Below, one piece after another: positions 1 through 8,653 of a DNA stretch of 56,881 bases; position 1 is the stretch's first letter, and every line of letters starts with the position of its first letter. Under the pieces are notes generated by a model. It was not told where the DNA came from. It was given only the letters and a program-made list of their open reading frames with translations, and did no database searches. The stretch covers positions 1-56,881 of the forward strand of contig JABSOI010000041.1 of the NCBI GenBank assembly GCA_013216015.1, in the 5' to 3' direction. The position numbers and the translations under genes were made by a program. The stretch comes from Alteromonadaceae bacterium (GTDB lineage: Bacteria; Pseudomonadota; Gammaproteobacteria; Enterobacterales; Alteromonadaceae).

Positions 1-817
1 TAAACGGCTTGATATTACTCTCCTCCTCAAGCCCTTTCATGATGACTTCTGCTGTACGATGATGAGGTAATACTGTATAAACAGCTGCCACTTGCGCCAT
101 TCGTTTGCGGTCTTTTTTTTCACCTGGACTTAGGCGGCTATTGAGTTTTTTACTTTTTAGAGCGGCTTTTTTGGTACATTCTCTTAAGCCATCTGGACGC
201 ATAACAATTCCTTTTCCGTCAAAGGTCAATACCAGTAAATCGTCAGTATTCTCAGGCTCTTTATAGTGATTTTGTTCATAGTAAAGCTCAAAATCTTGCG
301 CTACATCCTGAGCCAATTGTAAACTTTGCCGTTTAGGAATATGACCACCCGTTGTTTTATCAATATTTTCGATAACATTATCATACGAGGTATTAATCGC
401 TTCCAGTGCATTTCGTTGTCTTATGCCATCGGAATATTGATCGTCAGGTAAATTTAATTGCGCATCCAGCGGAAATTGGCTAGCCTGCTGTCGTTGACTA
501 TAGCTTTTTCGGCTCACTTTCACCTTACCAAACAAGCTAATAATATTTCTACTTGTTTTGTTTTTAACATGATTTAAATCCAGACCGCTAGTTGTTTGAA
601 CCAGCTGTTTTGGTTCATCTTTTGCTTTAGTATCCAGATAACCTTGTAGCAGTCTCCTGAGTAGTTCATGCCCTTCGTTCTTAATGTATCGCTCAACATC
701 ACCATGTTCGCTACACATTTTCTGCTCTGATTGTAATTCTGTGATCATTTGCTCAAGTTGTTCTCTAGCGCAAGTAAAGAATGAAAAATCAGGAGAATTC
801 AAGTAAGCTACATTCAT
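1..817 (-). CDS. ISKra4-like transposase, N-terminal part (cut by window edge)
   Basis: An open frame runs from an ATG at 817-815 to the window edge, about 272 codons without a stop. It carries the segments LLRRLLQGYLD, KTSRNIISLFGKVKVSRKSY and DLLVLTFDGKGIVMRPDGL followed by a TKKAALKS stretch. The DGKG..MRPDGLRE...KKA pattern is what I know from ISKra4-family transposases, where the first Asp is a likely catalytic residue. Members are about 400-500 aa, so roughly the C-terminal 40% lies outside the window. No terminal repeat could be placed. The family is recalled, not searched. Confidence 0.75.
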   Translation of the reverse strand, partial: MNVAYLNSPDFSFFTCAREQLEQMITELQSEQKMCSEHGDVERYIKNEGHELLRRLLQGYLDTKAKDEPKQLVQTTSGLDLNHVKNKTSRNIISLFGKVKVSRKSYSQRQQASQFPLDAQLNLPDDQYSDGIRQRNALEAINTSYDNVIENIDKTTGGHIPKRQSLQLAQDVAQDFELYYEQNHYKEPENTDDLLVLTFDGKGIVMRPDGLRECTKKAALKSKKLNSRLSPGEKKDRKRMAQVAAVYTVLPHHRTAEVIMKGLEEESNIKPF

Positions 818-912
818 GGGGAGCCTTAGTAGTGTGTCTTGTGGCGTGTCGTAACAATATAAGTAACACAAAAAGGCTTCTCTATCCTCATTTATTTTCA
901 GTAACCTATTGA

Positions 913-1842
913 TCACAAATAGATCTTTTTATATTTTCGTCGAACGAAAGGATCTACACCCATCTCAATTTCTTCTTCATTTAAATCAATGCTGGGCTTA
1001 TTTTCTTTAAGACAATAGGCAATGAGTCCAGCCAGCATGTTGAGCATGAATCCATTGGTACTGCGGTGTCTAGAGTGCTCAACATAAGAAATGTTTTTCA
1101 ACTGTTCATTTACCGTTTCAATTAAGAACCGCTTTTTAAGCATTGCCTTATCCCATAACGATATAGTTTTTTTCTTCATGTTTTTTCTTACGTTCGTGAC
1201 TAATTCAACACCTTTTTCCAATAATCCCTCTGCTAAAGCCCCTTACTCAAATAGCCTTTATCACCATAAAGTTCCCCAGACAATGGCGTTACCATTGAGG
1301 GAAATTGAGGGAATTGATTTTCTGTCATCGACATTTCCTTCGGTTATTTTGACCGATAATATATCACCTAAATGGTTGACTATTAAGTGTAATTTAAAAT
1401 CGAAGAACCAACCCATAGTACCTTTCCCATGCTTAGCTATGCCTTCAAAGACTTTATTTCGTTTTGCTCTAATAATATGGCAAACAAAAATTGAAGTTGA
1501 GTCTACAAAAGCTATTCCTGTTGGTTTACCCAACCGTGTCGTAAGGTAACTACTTAAAGGTACAATAACTGACTGCATAACCTCTATAAACCTTGTATAG
1601 CTTAGTAATGAATGTAAATACGATTTTAAATATTTGGCAACATATCCTAAATAATAATTTTTAAAGTCTCGATAATGTGATTGATGAAAGCCTATCAAAA
1701 TAGTCATTATTTCAGAATAAGTCATCCTTTTAGGTCGTCGTCTTTTTATGTCACCATTGTCAATTAATGTATTCTCCCATTCAGGAATAAATAGCTTACA
1801 AAAATCATCGACATCACAAAACGTTTCTACTAAATCATTCAT
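913..1842 (-). pseudogene. IS982-like transposase, broken by two frameshifts
   Basis: The N-terminal frame (1842-1261) begins MNDLVETFCDVDDFCK and contains RRRPKRMTYSEIMTILI, GIAFVDSTSIFVCH and HGKGTMGWFFDFKLHLI. This is the IS982 layout with the first catalytic Asp in FVDST. The C-terminal frame (1221-913) reads on as LEKGVELVTNVRKNMKKK...HRSTNGFMLNMLAGLIAYC. Between them the expected GELYGDKGYLSKGALAEG stretch can only be read by shifting frame twice, near 1275-1290 and near 1235-1243. Both shifts lie close to the second acidic residue, so the enzyme is almost certainly inactive. Terminal inverted repeats were not identified. Confidence 0.8.
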
Positions 1843-2097
1843 CCTTGAACCTTATCTATCCCATTGTTAACAATCGAAAGATCTGATCGAGGTGGATGAA
1901 TTTAGTTCCATTTAATTTTTATTTTTTTATCCCGAACTCAGGTTAAGTACCTACATCCATGTCGGCAACGCAGCTAGTGGTGATTTAGACCATCTGAAGA
2001 TGATCACTTATTTAGTGCGATTAATGGTATGGACTTAAGCAGTATTGAGTAAATGTTTGCTACTAGTGATGCTTTGGCGTCGTTTTAATTTTCGATT

Positions 2098-2355
2098 TTA
2101 ACAATATTTACTAAATGAATCAGGTGAGCCAACGGCATTCTTAAAATAATGCTCAAACGGTATGGTGAGTTTTAGACAGTTTTCGGGGGATATGTTTAAA
2201 CAGACTAAAATATTACAGTTTGATTCATCAATAAAACCAAATTTATCTTCGCGAATACAACTCCGTGTTAAATCGACTAATTCTAAATAATCTTTAATGG
2301 GAAAGGGAAATTCTTTGGGCATTTGTTTTCTTGCATTGCCGATAAATAGCGGCAA
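2098..2355 (-). pseudogene. REP-associated tyrosine transposase, C-terminal relic
   Basis: An 85-codon frame starting MPLFIGNARKQMPKEFPF contains DYLELVDLTRSCIREDK and NISPENCLKLTIPFEHYFK. These resemble the C-terminal tail of the IS200-like REP-associated (TnpA-REP) transposases common in marine Alteromonadales. The HUH and catalytic Tyr region is missing; upstream of the fragment the sequence changes into the 50-bp tandem repeat at 2381-2480. A second relic of the same tail lies at 30334-30585 in the opposite orientation. It is not expected to be functional. Confidence 0.65.
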
Positions 2356-2380
2356 TCCAGATGGCTGTGACCTTCTTTTG

Positions 2381-2480
2381 CAGATTTTTCGCGTAATGAA
2401 ATAATTGGAATGGGTGGCCTAATTAAATTACAGATTTTTCGCGTAATGAAATAATTGGAATGGGTGGCCTAATTAAATTA
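2381..2480. repeat. 50-bp unit in two perfect tandem copies
   Basis: The 50-bp unit at 2381-2430 (starting CAGATTTTTCGCGTAATG and ending CTAATTAAATTA) is repeated without change at 2431-2480. It includes ATTGGAATGGGTGGC, a motif of the type found beside REP-transposase genes in this group. It abuts the transposase relic at 2098-2355. Perfect identity means a recent duplication, or possibly an assembly artefact. Confidence 0.9.
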
Positions 2481-2542
2481 AATTAGAAAACACTGTTTTG
2501 GATTAGATTTTGTATCGATAACGCCCGACTAACAGATAAATT

Positions 2543-2700
2543 GGCTCTGTTCCATAATACTGTTGTCCCTCGATGAATCCCCTATTTTTAAAGGGTTAGG
2601 CGATAAATTGGTTTTTTAACGAGAATTAGTCACAGAGTCCTAGATATAAGGGTTGAGTTTAATTCCATTTGAAGGGACAACAATTATCTACAACAGAGCC
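2543..2700. mobile_element. 158-bp MITE with 28-bp inverted ends and 8-bp target duplication
   Basis: The left end GGCTCTGTTCCATAATACTG (2543 on) and the right end (2673-2700, ending CAACAGAGCC) are imperfect inverted repeats of about 28 bp, both reaching the motif GTTGTCCCT. The element is flanked by GATAAATT at 2535-2542 and again at 2701-2708, an 8-bp target-site duplication. There is no coding capacity. The GGCTCTGTT end and 8-bp duplication are similar to those of families such as IS6 or IS1595, but I cannot assign a parent transposase. It sits in the left arm of the hairpin downstream of the cold-shock gene. Confidence 0.85.
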
Positions 2701-2757
2701 GATAAATTGCAGTTGGCTAAACTAGTGAACGAACAACAAGCCAACTGTAATTTGTCT
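2701..2757 (-). terminator. Long hairpin downstream of the cold-shock gene
   Basis: The arms GATAAATTGCAGTTGGCT (2701-2718) and AGCCAACTGTAATTTGTC (2739-2756) pair almost fully around a 20-nt loop. It starts about 35 bp past the stop of the cold-shock gene on the minus strand. The U-tract is weak, so a terminator role is inferred from position. The neighbouring MITE inserted in the outer arm, and its target duplication kept most of the stem intact. Confidence 0.55.
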
Positions 2758-2791
2758 ATATTAATATTTCTGTTATGTGTAGCCTAGCAAA

Positions 2792-2995
2792 TTATTTAGG
2801 CTTAACATTCGTCGCGCACGGGCCTTTTTGTCCTTCGCCCACAACATAGTCAACCTTTTGACCTTCATCAAGTGACTTATAGCCGTCAACTTGAATTTCT
2901 GAGTGGTGAACAAACAAATCTTTACTACCGTCTTCAGGAGTAATAAAACCAAAACCTTTGTCTGCATTAAACCATTTTACTGTACCTGTACTCAT
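2792..2995 (-). CDS. Cold-shock protein, CspA family
   Basis: This 67-aa protein is the usual length for a single cold-shock domain. It contains the RNP1 motif KGFGFITP and the RNP2 motif DLFVHHSEI, both single-stranded nucleic acid contacts. It acts in the cytoplasm as an RNA chaperone. An AGAGAAAG Shine-Dalgarno lies just before the ATG. About 100-130 bp of non-coding sequence with a small hairpin precede it, as expected for a long regulated leader. It is a stand-alone gene with a hairpin behind it. Whether it is cold-induced or constitutive cannot be told. Confidence 0.95.
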   Translation of the reverse strand: MSTGTVKWFNADKGFGFITPEDGSKDLFVHHSEIQVDGYKSLDEGQKVDYVVGEGQKGPCATNVKPK

Positions 2996-3033
2996 ATTCT
3001 TTCTCTTTATTATTCGGTGAACAAAAAATAACC

Positions 3034-3059
3034 AGTCTCGCTATCACCATTACGAGACT
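3034..3059 (-). promoter_or_regulatory. Hairpin in the leader of the cold-shock gene
   Basis: AGTCTCG (3034-3040) and CGAGACT (3053-3059) form a perfect 7-bp stem with a 12-nt loop, 39 bp upstream of the start codon. Cold-shock mRNAs often have structured leaders; that role here is inferred from position only. Confidence 0.4.
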
Positions 3060-3138
3060 AGTTTTAATACTTTAGACTTAACGCCTGTGTAATTTGCGTA
3101 TTGAAGTGTAGCGTAAATGGGTCAAATTGATACACCTG

Positions 3139-3488
3139 TTATGCTACATTCGCTAGTTTTATTTGAATCATGGGCAAGTAACGTCCTGCTATACTACCAG
3201 ATTCTTTCCGCCCTGTTACTGTTGCCCCCATGGCTATATAGAAAGCGCCTCTAGCAATATTGCCTCATGATGTAGATTTTCTAGGTTATAAAACCCCAGT
3301 ACATCGTCATTCTCTTGTGCCAAATAATATCGACATCTATCATCAGAAACTTGTTCTTTTGAATGTGAAAGCTCATCTACACAAGAATCCATAAATTCTT
3401 TATTGTATCCCCAATGCGCCTTAGATTTTATAGCTAATTCAGAAATCAGCTTAGCTTCTGACGAATTAACTTTTCTTATTTCAAACAT
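3139..3488 (-). pseudogene. GNAT acetyltransferase with internal deletion
   Basis: The N-terminal frame starts MFEIRKVNSSEAKLISELA and runs to ILLEALSI, then stops at 3234. Shortly after, in another frame, comes GATVTGRKESGSIAGRYL followed by PMIQIKLANVA and a TAA at 3139-3141. That is the normal C-terminal end of this GNAT subfamily. The missing part (about 40-50 residues) covers the acetyl-CoA-binding (R/Q)xxGxG/A loop and the helix after it. The enzyme must be inactive. The two halves were joined by eye. Confidence 0.75.
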
Positions 3489-4847
3489 AAAGTCAAAAAT
3501 CCGGGTCAGGTCTTTCTTTTTGCATAAATATAAAGCATGTCAAAACAGACTTAATTCCCACGTGGTGATTAATAATAATTCATTAGAACAAATATCACAA
3601 AACCTTTACTGCGTCATCAGGTCAGTAATGCGAACCTTGTTAACTTTAGAGACCAATAATTGTTTAATCGGTTCCTTCCTTTATGACAGCGGTAATTTTT
3701 ACCATTATACGAATTAAAAAATGTATATCAAATATTTATATCTCATCAAGTTAAAATTCAACTTTCTAAGTCGCTTCATAAGTCGCTTAAGAGCGAAAAC
3801 ACCATATAATCTTTCAACAAGGATCGAAATCATTAGTAATAGTGACTGTAATCTCGCCATATTTTAACAATACATTTGGACCATAAGTGGCATTTTTAAC
3901 CTAATATATTATTTGAGCTTAAGTCAAAAAACAAAATTGAAAAATACCAGCCCAGATATGATTTACTACACTAAAAATCACACTTTCAACAAGCAATAGT
4001 GAATAAATACCCCCTACTGTATAAAAATCACGAAAGGGTCCACATTTAATAAAAACCCAAATACATACAACTTAAACGAAGCTTAACACATTTATTTTAT
4101 TTAACTTACCCAATAACTTCCAATCATTGTATAAAATTGAGTTGGTACTCTTTAAAAACAAAGAGCCAAACACATACCTTACACTGTGAAAACAATAATA
4201 TAGAACAATAAATCAACAAAATAAAAAGTGAGAAACAAGCATTTTCCAGTAAAACAGTAAAATAAATAACATTTGAATTCAATAGGTTATCTTTTAAGTA
4301 GTATTTAAGGGGACGCCATTTTTCAACTTTTTATCATCATTGTTAGGCTGTTTTCCCTGTTCAATGTGAACTTGTAAAACATCATACAGTTCACTTAATA
4401 ATAAATCTAAAAAATACATTAACTCAATATAATTAAACTCTACCGCCCTCAATTCCAGCGCCAATGATTCGGCCTATAATTTAATTATAAGATAATTAGG
4501 ATCTATTTAGTGTGAAATTCGTTAAGATATGCTTGGTATCAAATTAGCCAAAAGTTAAAATGGCGAAATAACCTCGCCGAAAATATACGCCTTTCAAGTT
4601 ATTTTACCGTTATTTTTTACCACTAAGCGGTCAAACTTTAGTTGCTAAAACATGGCAAATTTATGGTTATTATTTCCAAAAAATACTGACATTAGTTTAA
4701 TTATTATAAACGTTTTGCTCATCTACATGGCAATAAAATCACCTGATTTATAAGCAAGGTGCTTCTTGATTAATAACGACAACATTGGCTTAAATTTATT
4801 GACTATGGAATACACTTATAGATTATTAAATTTTTCAGTGAAACGAT
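3489..4847. other. AT-rich gene-poor stretch with one short coding-like relic
   Basis: No convincing gene is seen. On the minus strand 4473-4294 is open for 59 codons and includes AESLALELRAVEFNYIELM and ends NNDDKKLKNGVPLNTT. It is preceded in frame by a TAG and has no start codon, so it may be the tail of a lost gene of unknown type. The rest is very AT-rich with many stops in all frames. A plus-strand frame at 3403-3717 overlaps the GNAT relic and has no family-like features. Confidence 0.45.
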
Positions 4848-5270
4848 CTATTTCCTGTTTTTTATACGAAATATGCCCAAGCCCATAATTCCTAATACGA
4901 AAATAACTAAAGTTGATGGTTCAGGTTCAACTACAGCTGAGTAGATAAAAGTTCCGGCATCATAAATGTTTTCTGGTTCGGCATCAGACGTGTGAGGGGC
5001 TACTAACTCGTTTCCTCCCACATAATAATTACTACCGATGTCAATTTTGATTAATCCATTCCCATCATTTACTGTAGGTAGTATATTCGTAGCTTCCCAA
5101 TAGGCATTACCATTCTGGTTATCTAAATTAAAACCTCTAGCCGCAATAATATAACTGCCTACGTTTAAATTAACGTCTACTATGTCAAAAAATCGGCTTT
5201 GGCCTATTAAAGGATTATTAGTTCCATTAAGAGTGCAATTTCTGTTGTAAATCCGTCTTGATTACTGTCA
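4848..5270 (-). pseudogene. PEP-CTERM protein, C-terminal fragment
   Basis: The frame ending at TAG 4848-4850 finishes with VEPEPSTLVIFVLGIMGL then GIFRIKNRK: the PEP motif, a membrane segment and a basic tail that define a PEP-CTERM sorting signal for exosortase. Upstream it reads NPLIGQSRFFDIVDVNLNVG and SYIIAARGFNLDNQNG, a beta-rich pre-peptidase-like domain. Near 5250 the frame shifts from a DSNQDGFTTEI stretch, and nothing continues beyond a poly-T run. The N-terminus and signal peptide are missing. It implies that exosortase-type sorting exists, or existed, in this genome. Confidence 0.7.
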
Positions 5271-5279
5271 AAAAAAAAA

Positions 5280-5348
5280 GGGGTCAAGTCGCATTTTTAA
5301 AGATATTTTTAATAATATCGACCATCTTGCGGTCAGCGACTTGACTCC
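5280..5348. repeat. 69-bp inverted-repeat unit
   Basis: GGGGTCAAGTCGC (5280-5292) and GCGACTTGACTCC (5336-5348) are inverted repeats with one mismatch, separated by an AT-rich spacer. It lies exactly where the PEP-CTERM relic loses its frame, so it may mark an insertion or deletion point. There is no coding capacity. Confidence 0.6.
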
Positions 5349-5394
5349 TTATTTCTTCTAAAATCAAATTTGAATAAATCCTCACACCCCCACC

Positions 5395-6053
5395 CTAACC
5401 ATTAGCAATATCCAAACTAATCTGTTCCATCACATCTTTATTGTTCCGTTGATACAAACGCAAATAAGTTTTAGACCCCGTAATACTAATCGAATCAGCA
5501 ATGGCTTCCATCGCTTTTAACCACTGTTCGTCTTTAATAGCTAAGCGGCGTAAACCTAAAATACGCGTTACTGAAATATTGCCGGCTTTGTCGGTTTGAA
5601 AGGCATGTTCAACTAAAGCTTTAATGTTGTCGTTACCACCTTGTGTCCAGCGATGAATGTAATCATCAATCAGTGATTTAGCCACTTGTAGGCGTTCATC
5701 AAAGGTAATGCTTTCGTTAATGCTACGCTTGATCATATTTCGTCCTTCATTTGATGCCAGGCTAACATTACCTTTTTTACCTCCGATTTTTTGCCCGTAA
5801 TCTGCAGCAGAAAGTTCAATAAAGTCTTGAATTTGCATTAAGGTTTTAATTTTGTATTCTTGTAACTTTTGGCTAAGTTCTTTCCTTCGTCGATAATTTC
5901 ATTCACTAATTCATCACGTAATAAATCAATAGCTTCTATCTTTGATTCTGGTACCAAATAACCCACCGCGTTAGTGCGGTAACCCGCTGGTACGTCATTC
6001 GTTGTTGATGTAAGGGTGTTATCGTTCATGCTATCTCGCTTATTATTTTGCAT
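5395..6053 (-). pseudogene. DUF3164 protein (Mu-like phage type), one frameshift
   Basis: The first frame (6053-5838) starts MQNNKRDSMNDNTLTSTT and has VPAGYRTNAVGYLVPESKI, ending LVNEIIDEG. The second frame enters near 5885 as RKELSQKLQEYKIKTL and continues MQIQDFIELSAADYGQKIGG...ITFDERLQVAKSLIDDYIHRW...ITGSKTYLRLYQRN. Together they make a full-length DUF3164 protein of about 210 aa with one 1-base slip. DUF3164 genes are known mostly from the early region of Mu-like phages; the function is unknown. No other Mu gene is present, so this is an isolated relic, unless the slip is a sequencing error. Confidence 0.7.
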
Positions 6054-6222
6054 AAGAAAGTGTCCTATAATTCAACCTTTAAATAGGTTAGGCCGTTGGC
6101 TATCAACCAAGTGAAAAACAGGTGATTAACCAGGGGATTGGTTTTTGTGCTATCAACATAAAAAATAGCCATTACAACATCACCATAACCTCATGCTCTG
6201 CTTCATCAATCCAGAAACCTAC

Positions 6223-6604
6223 CTAAATTCGTACATTAACCCTAAGCTAAAATAAGCGTCATCGTACTCTTGCTCAGCGGCTTTTTGCTCATTTTTAGCG
6301 ACTCCACTGCCTTTGCTGTACATCACTCCCAAAGAATACTGTGTACCCCTTGTTCGGCAGATTTTATGAACCAGTGGACGGCTTGTTGCTCATCTTTAGC
6401 TACGTCACGACCTGTGCTGTACATGACTCCCAAATTATACTGTACAGTATAATCCCCTTGTTCTGCGGCTAATTTATATACGTACATAGGGCTATTTTTA
6501 TCTTCATCCATTGATGAATATATAGGTGAAGGTGAATCACAACTTGTCAGGGTCAATAACGAAAAGACAAGAGAAACACTCATTAAAAAAGATACTGACT
6601 TCAT
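6223..6604 (-). pseudogene. Sel1-repeat lipoprotein, frameshifted
   Basis: It starts MKSVSFLMSVSLVFSLLTL followed by TSC, a lipoprotein signal with Cys at about residue 22. One Sel1 repeat follows (AAEQGDYTVQYNLGVMYSTG). After SAEQG the frame breaks near 6350; in another frame TQYSLGVMYSKGSGVAKNEQ continues to EQEYDDAYFSLGLMYEFR and a TAG at 6223-6225. A further part of a repeat is missing after NEQKA. Sel1 proteins are helical scaffold proteins; the target here is unknown. The open frame alone would give a 93-aa truncated protein. Confidence 0.65.
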
Positions 6605-6977
6605 TTTTATTCCTCTAGGATCATCAATTTAGACTGGTTATTCAATTACACTATCACATGTCAATCACAGCTTAACACGCAGCCTGTTATTGACACTAAT
6701 TACACTTAAGCACCTGAAACTTAATATTTATATATTTAATCTGTGTTTTTTCTGTCGGATTACGGAGTTATTTATTTAATGAGTGAGAACATTGCAGGAA
6801 GTATCAAGTTATTTTTTCAATAATATTTTGATTGATAGTACTCCTGATGTCAGAATCTGCATTACTCGTGATTATGGTAACCATATTACGTTTCGCTAAC
6901 ATATATATACGATAATCGTTAAACGAAGAAACGAGTATCTTGGTGACCCCATATTAAAGAAATAATACTGCGTTTTA
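6605..6977. other. Intergenic stretch with a short coding-like relic
   Basis: Mostly AT-rich non-coding sequence. On the plus strand 6786-6899 reads LQEVSSYFFNNILIDSTPDV and ends NHITFR, 37 codons with no start. It may be the tail of a lost gene; no family is recognised. No clear promoter or terminator is seen. Confidence 0.35.
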
Positions 6978-7775
6978 ATGAACTTATTGTTTTATTCATA
7001 CTCAATGATCTTCATAAATAAAGACAAAAGTATTCAAATGACAAAACAAATTAACCGCTTGAGTATTAAACTTCGTTTCCCATCAATGGCTACCTCAGCT
7101 TTTTTTTATTCCGTCTTTATTCATGTTGCCGTGCTTTATGCTTTATTAAACATCACTCCAACGATAGCCCCACCCCTCCAAAAAAAAGTGATAAAAATAA
7201 TTTCAGCAAAACTTTTTTATAAAAAAGAGTCAAGTACTACGGTAGTCGAGCAGAAAGTAAAAGTATCCGAACGTAGCAATGAGCAAAGCAATATAAAAAA
7301 AACTGATACAACAACAACAACAACAACAAGCCAAAGCAAAGCTAAAAGCGTAATTGATCCTCTAGATAAAATTAAAACAACGAAAAATAAAAATTCAGAA
7401 GTGAAGACTCATAAAAACACAACAACACGAAGAGTCAGTGCACAAAATTCTTTGCAGTCATTGCGTGAACAACTTAATAATCAAATCCGTGACCAGAGTG
7501 CAAAAGAATATTATAAAGCGTTTGTTGAAAGCAAAAATTTTATTCCTCGCTCTACCACTAAATTTAAACAACTACCTGAGGCTAAGGCGGTAGATGTCAA
7601 AATTAATTGCGATAGTGCTTTTAACAAAGGTGTGAAAATTATTTCAGGACTACTAGGAGGGTCAATTAAATGTAATATACCCAAACTACTTGGAAATGCA
7701 GGATTCAGCAAGTCGATAAACGGCTATATTCAAGGCATTAAATTTTATAAATGGTTTTTCCCTTTTGAGATTTAA
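6978..7775 (+). CDS. TonB-like membrane-anchored protein with element-derived C-terminus
   Basis: The start is uncertain: ATG 6978 or, more like the family, ATG 7038 (MTKQINRLSIKLRF). One membrane segment (SAFFYSVFIHVAVLYALL) is followed by a long Lys/Thr/Ser-rich linker that includes a run of Thr codons (ACA repeats), then a small C-terminal domain with one Cys in INCDSAFNKG and one in SIKCN. This layout (N-terminal anchor, extended periplasmic linker, small domain) resembles TonB/TolA-type proteins, but I cannot name it. The last 33 or so residues after SIKCN are encoded by the inserted element at 7678-7939. The original tail (FNGSQKYIDARLEKLGKKK...) lies beyond it at 7942-8012. The product may be altered or non-functional. 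Confidence 0.6.
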   Translation: MNLLFYSYSMIFINKDKSIQMTKQINRLSIKLRFPSMATSAFFYSVFIHVAVLYALLNITPTIAPPLQKKVIKIISAKLFYKKESSTTVVEQKVKVSERSNEQSNIKKTDTTTTTTTSQSKAKSVIDPLDKIKTTKNKNSEVKTHKNTTTRRVSAQNSLQSLREQLNNQIRDQSAKEYYKAFVESKNFIPRSTTKFKQLPEAKAVDVKINCDSAFNKGVKIISGLLGGSIKCNIPKLLGNAGFSKSINGYIQGIKFYKWFFPFEI

Positions 7776-7939
7776 TAACGCAGGAGATAGCCGTTTATCG
7801 CCTTGCCCGAAGGGAGCTAAGCTAGAACACCAGTGCTGCGTTGCAACACTTTACAAGGGAACAACCATTATATGCGTGTTGCGCCTTGCTCTGATGTCCT
7901 AGCTTAGCTCTGAACCTGCATTTCCAAGTAGCTTGGGTA
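7678..7939. mobile_element. 262-bp TACCC...GGGTA element (type F) inserted in a gene
   Basis: The ends TACCCAAACTACTTGGAAAT (7678 on) and the mirror ending CCAAGTAGCTTGGGTA (to 7939) are inverted repeats of about 25 bp with one mismatch. TA lies on both sides (7676-7677 and 7940-7941). Inside are GATAAACGGCTAT / ATAGCCGTTTATC (near 7715 and 7787) and GAGCTAAGCTAG / CTAGCTTAGCTC. Removing the element plus one TA joins TGT AAT A to GG TTT AAT and restores a frame running to the stop at 8010-8012. A TA duplication is typical of IS630/Tc1-mariner transposition. Confidence 0.8.
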
Positions 7940-7941
7940 TA

Positions 7942-8173
7942 GGTTTAATGGCTCACAAAAATACATTGATGCACGATTAGAAAAATTGGGGAAAAAGAAA
8001 GATAAAAAATAACACTAATACAAATAATACAAGTAATACGACAAATATCGGATTTCTGATGTCCAAATTTTCACTATATAAAAACAACGATAATAACTTT
8101 GCTTACGAGCCTGTAAAAAAGATTGTTAACCTGCTTTTTAAAATTATTTCATGTTTATTTATTTCTTGTTTAC
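7942..8173 (+). pseudogene. Orphaned 3' end of the TonB-like gene, then non-coding
   Basis: From 7942 the sequence reads FNGSQKYIDARLEKLGKKK then DKK and a TAA at 8010-8012, clearly coding in style. It is in frame with the gene at 6978-7675 once the 262-bp element is removed. After 8012 the sequence is AT-rich and non-coding up to the converging thioredoxin-like gene. Confidence 0.65.
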
Positions 8174-8653
8174 TTATTTATTAGTAAGTAGCGCAATAAT
8201 TTCCTGTTCATATTGCGGAATTTTTTTTGTGAAAAATCCGGCATGAGTCGTTTTAATATCACCATTTTTATCAATAAGTATGCTGCTTGGCATACCTTGA
8301 ATTTTAAAATGCTTTGCTGTTTTGCCTTTAGGATCATAAATCACCGCAAAATCAGCTGGATTCTCTTTTAAGAATTTTTCAGCATGTTCACGATTTGCAT
8401 CTAAATTCACGCTTATTACGACAAAACCTTGATCTTGATACTTACGTTGTATTTGGTTCAACCAGGGAAAAGATTTTCGACAAGGACCACACCAGGAAGC
8501 CCAAAAATCAAGATAAATAACTTCACCTTTATGATCTTGAATAGCTTTTTCCAACTGTTGCTTGCTTGTTAACGCATTACTAAAAGCAGCATTGGAAATG
8601 ATTAAACTGATCAATATCAGCATAAATTTTGTTATAGGATTGAATTTTCGCAA
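8174..8653 (-). CDS. TlpA/ResA-like periplasmic thioredoxin
   Basis: This 159-aa protein starts with a signal peptide (MLILISLIISNAAFSNA, cut likely near residue 25). A thioredoxin fold follows with the active-site WCGPC at about residues 54-58, then the redoxin-type strand GFVVISVNLDANREHA and the cis-Pro loop GMPSSILIDKNG near residue 120. Proteins of this type reduce or oxidise disulfides in the periplasm, for example of apocytochrome c or outer-membrane proteins. It is transcribed alone. A link to maturation of the cbb3 oxidase 6 kb away is possible but not shown by the sequence. Confidence 0.88.
   Translation of the reverse strand: MRKFNPITKFMLILISLIISNAAFSNALTSKQQLEKAIQDHKGEVIYLDFWASWCGPCRKSFPWLNQIQRKYQDQGFVVISVNLDANREHAEKFLKENPADFAVIYDPKGKTAKHFKIQGMPSSILIDKNGDIKTTHAGFFTKKIPQYEQEIIALLTNK

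Noticed and set aside
1091-1549. 152-codon plus-strand frame
   Set aside because: It is the antisense of the IS982-like transposase and shows no protein family traits.
2381-2480. Two 50-bp repeats as a possible CRISPR start
   Set aside because: The two copies are directly adjacent with no spacer, and no cas gene is in the window.
3403-3717. 104-codon plus-strand frame
   Set aside because: Half of it is antisense to the GNAT relic; the rest has no recognisable motif or ribosome site.
7511-7711. Minus-strand frame opposite the TonB-like gene
   Set aside because: Shadow of the plus-strand coding sequence, and partly within the inserted element.
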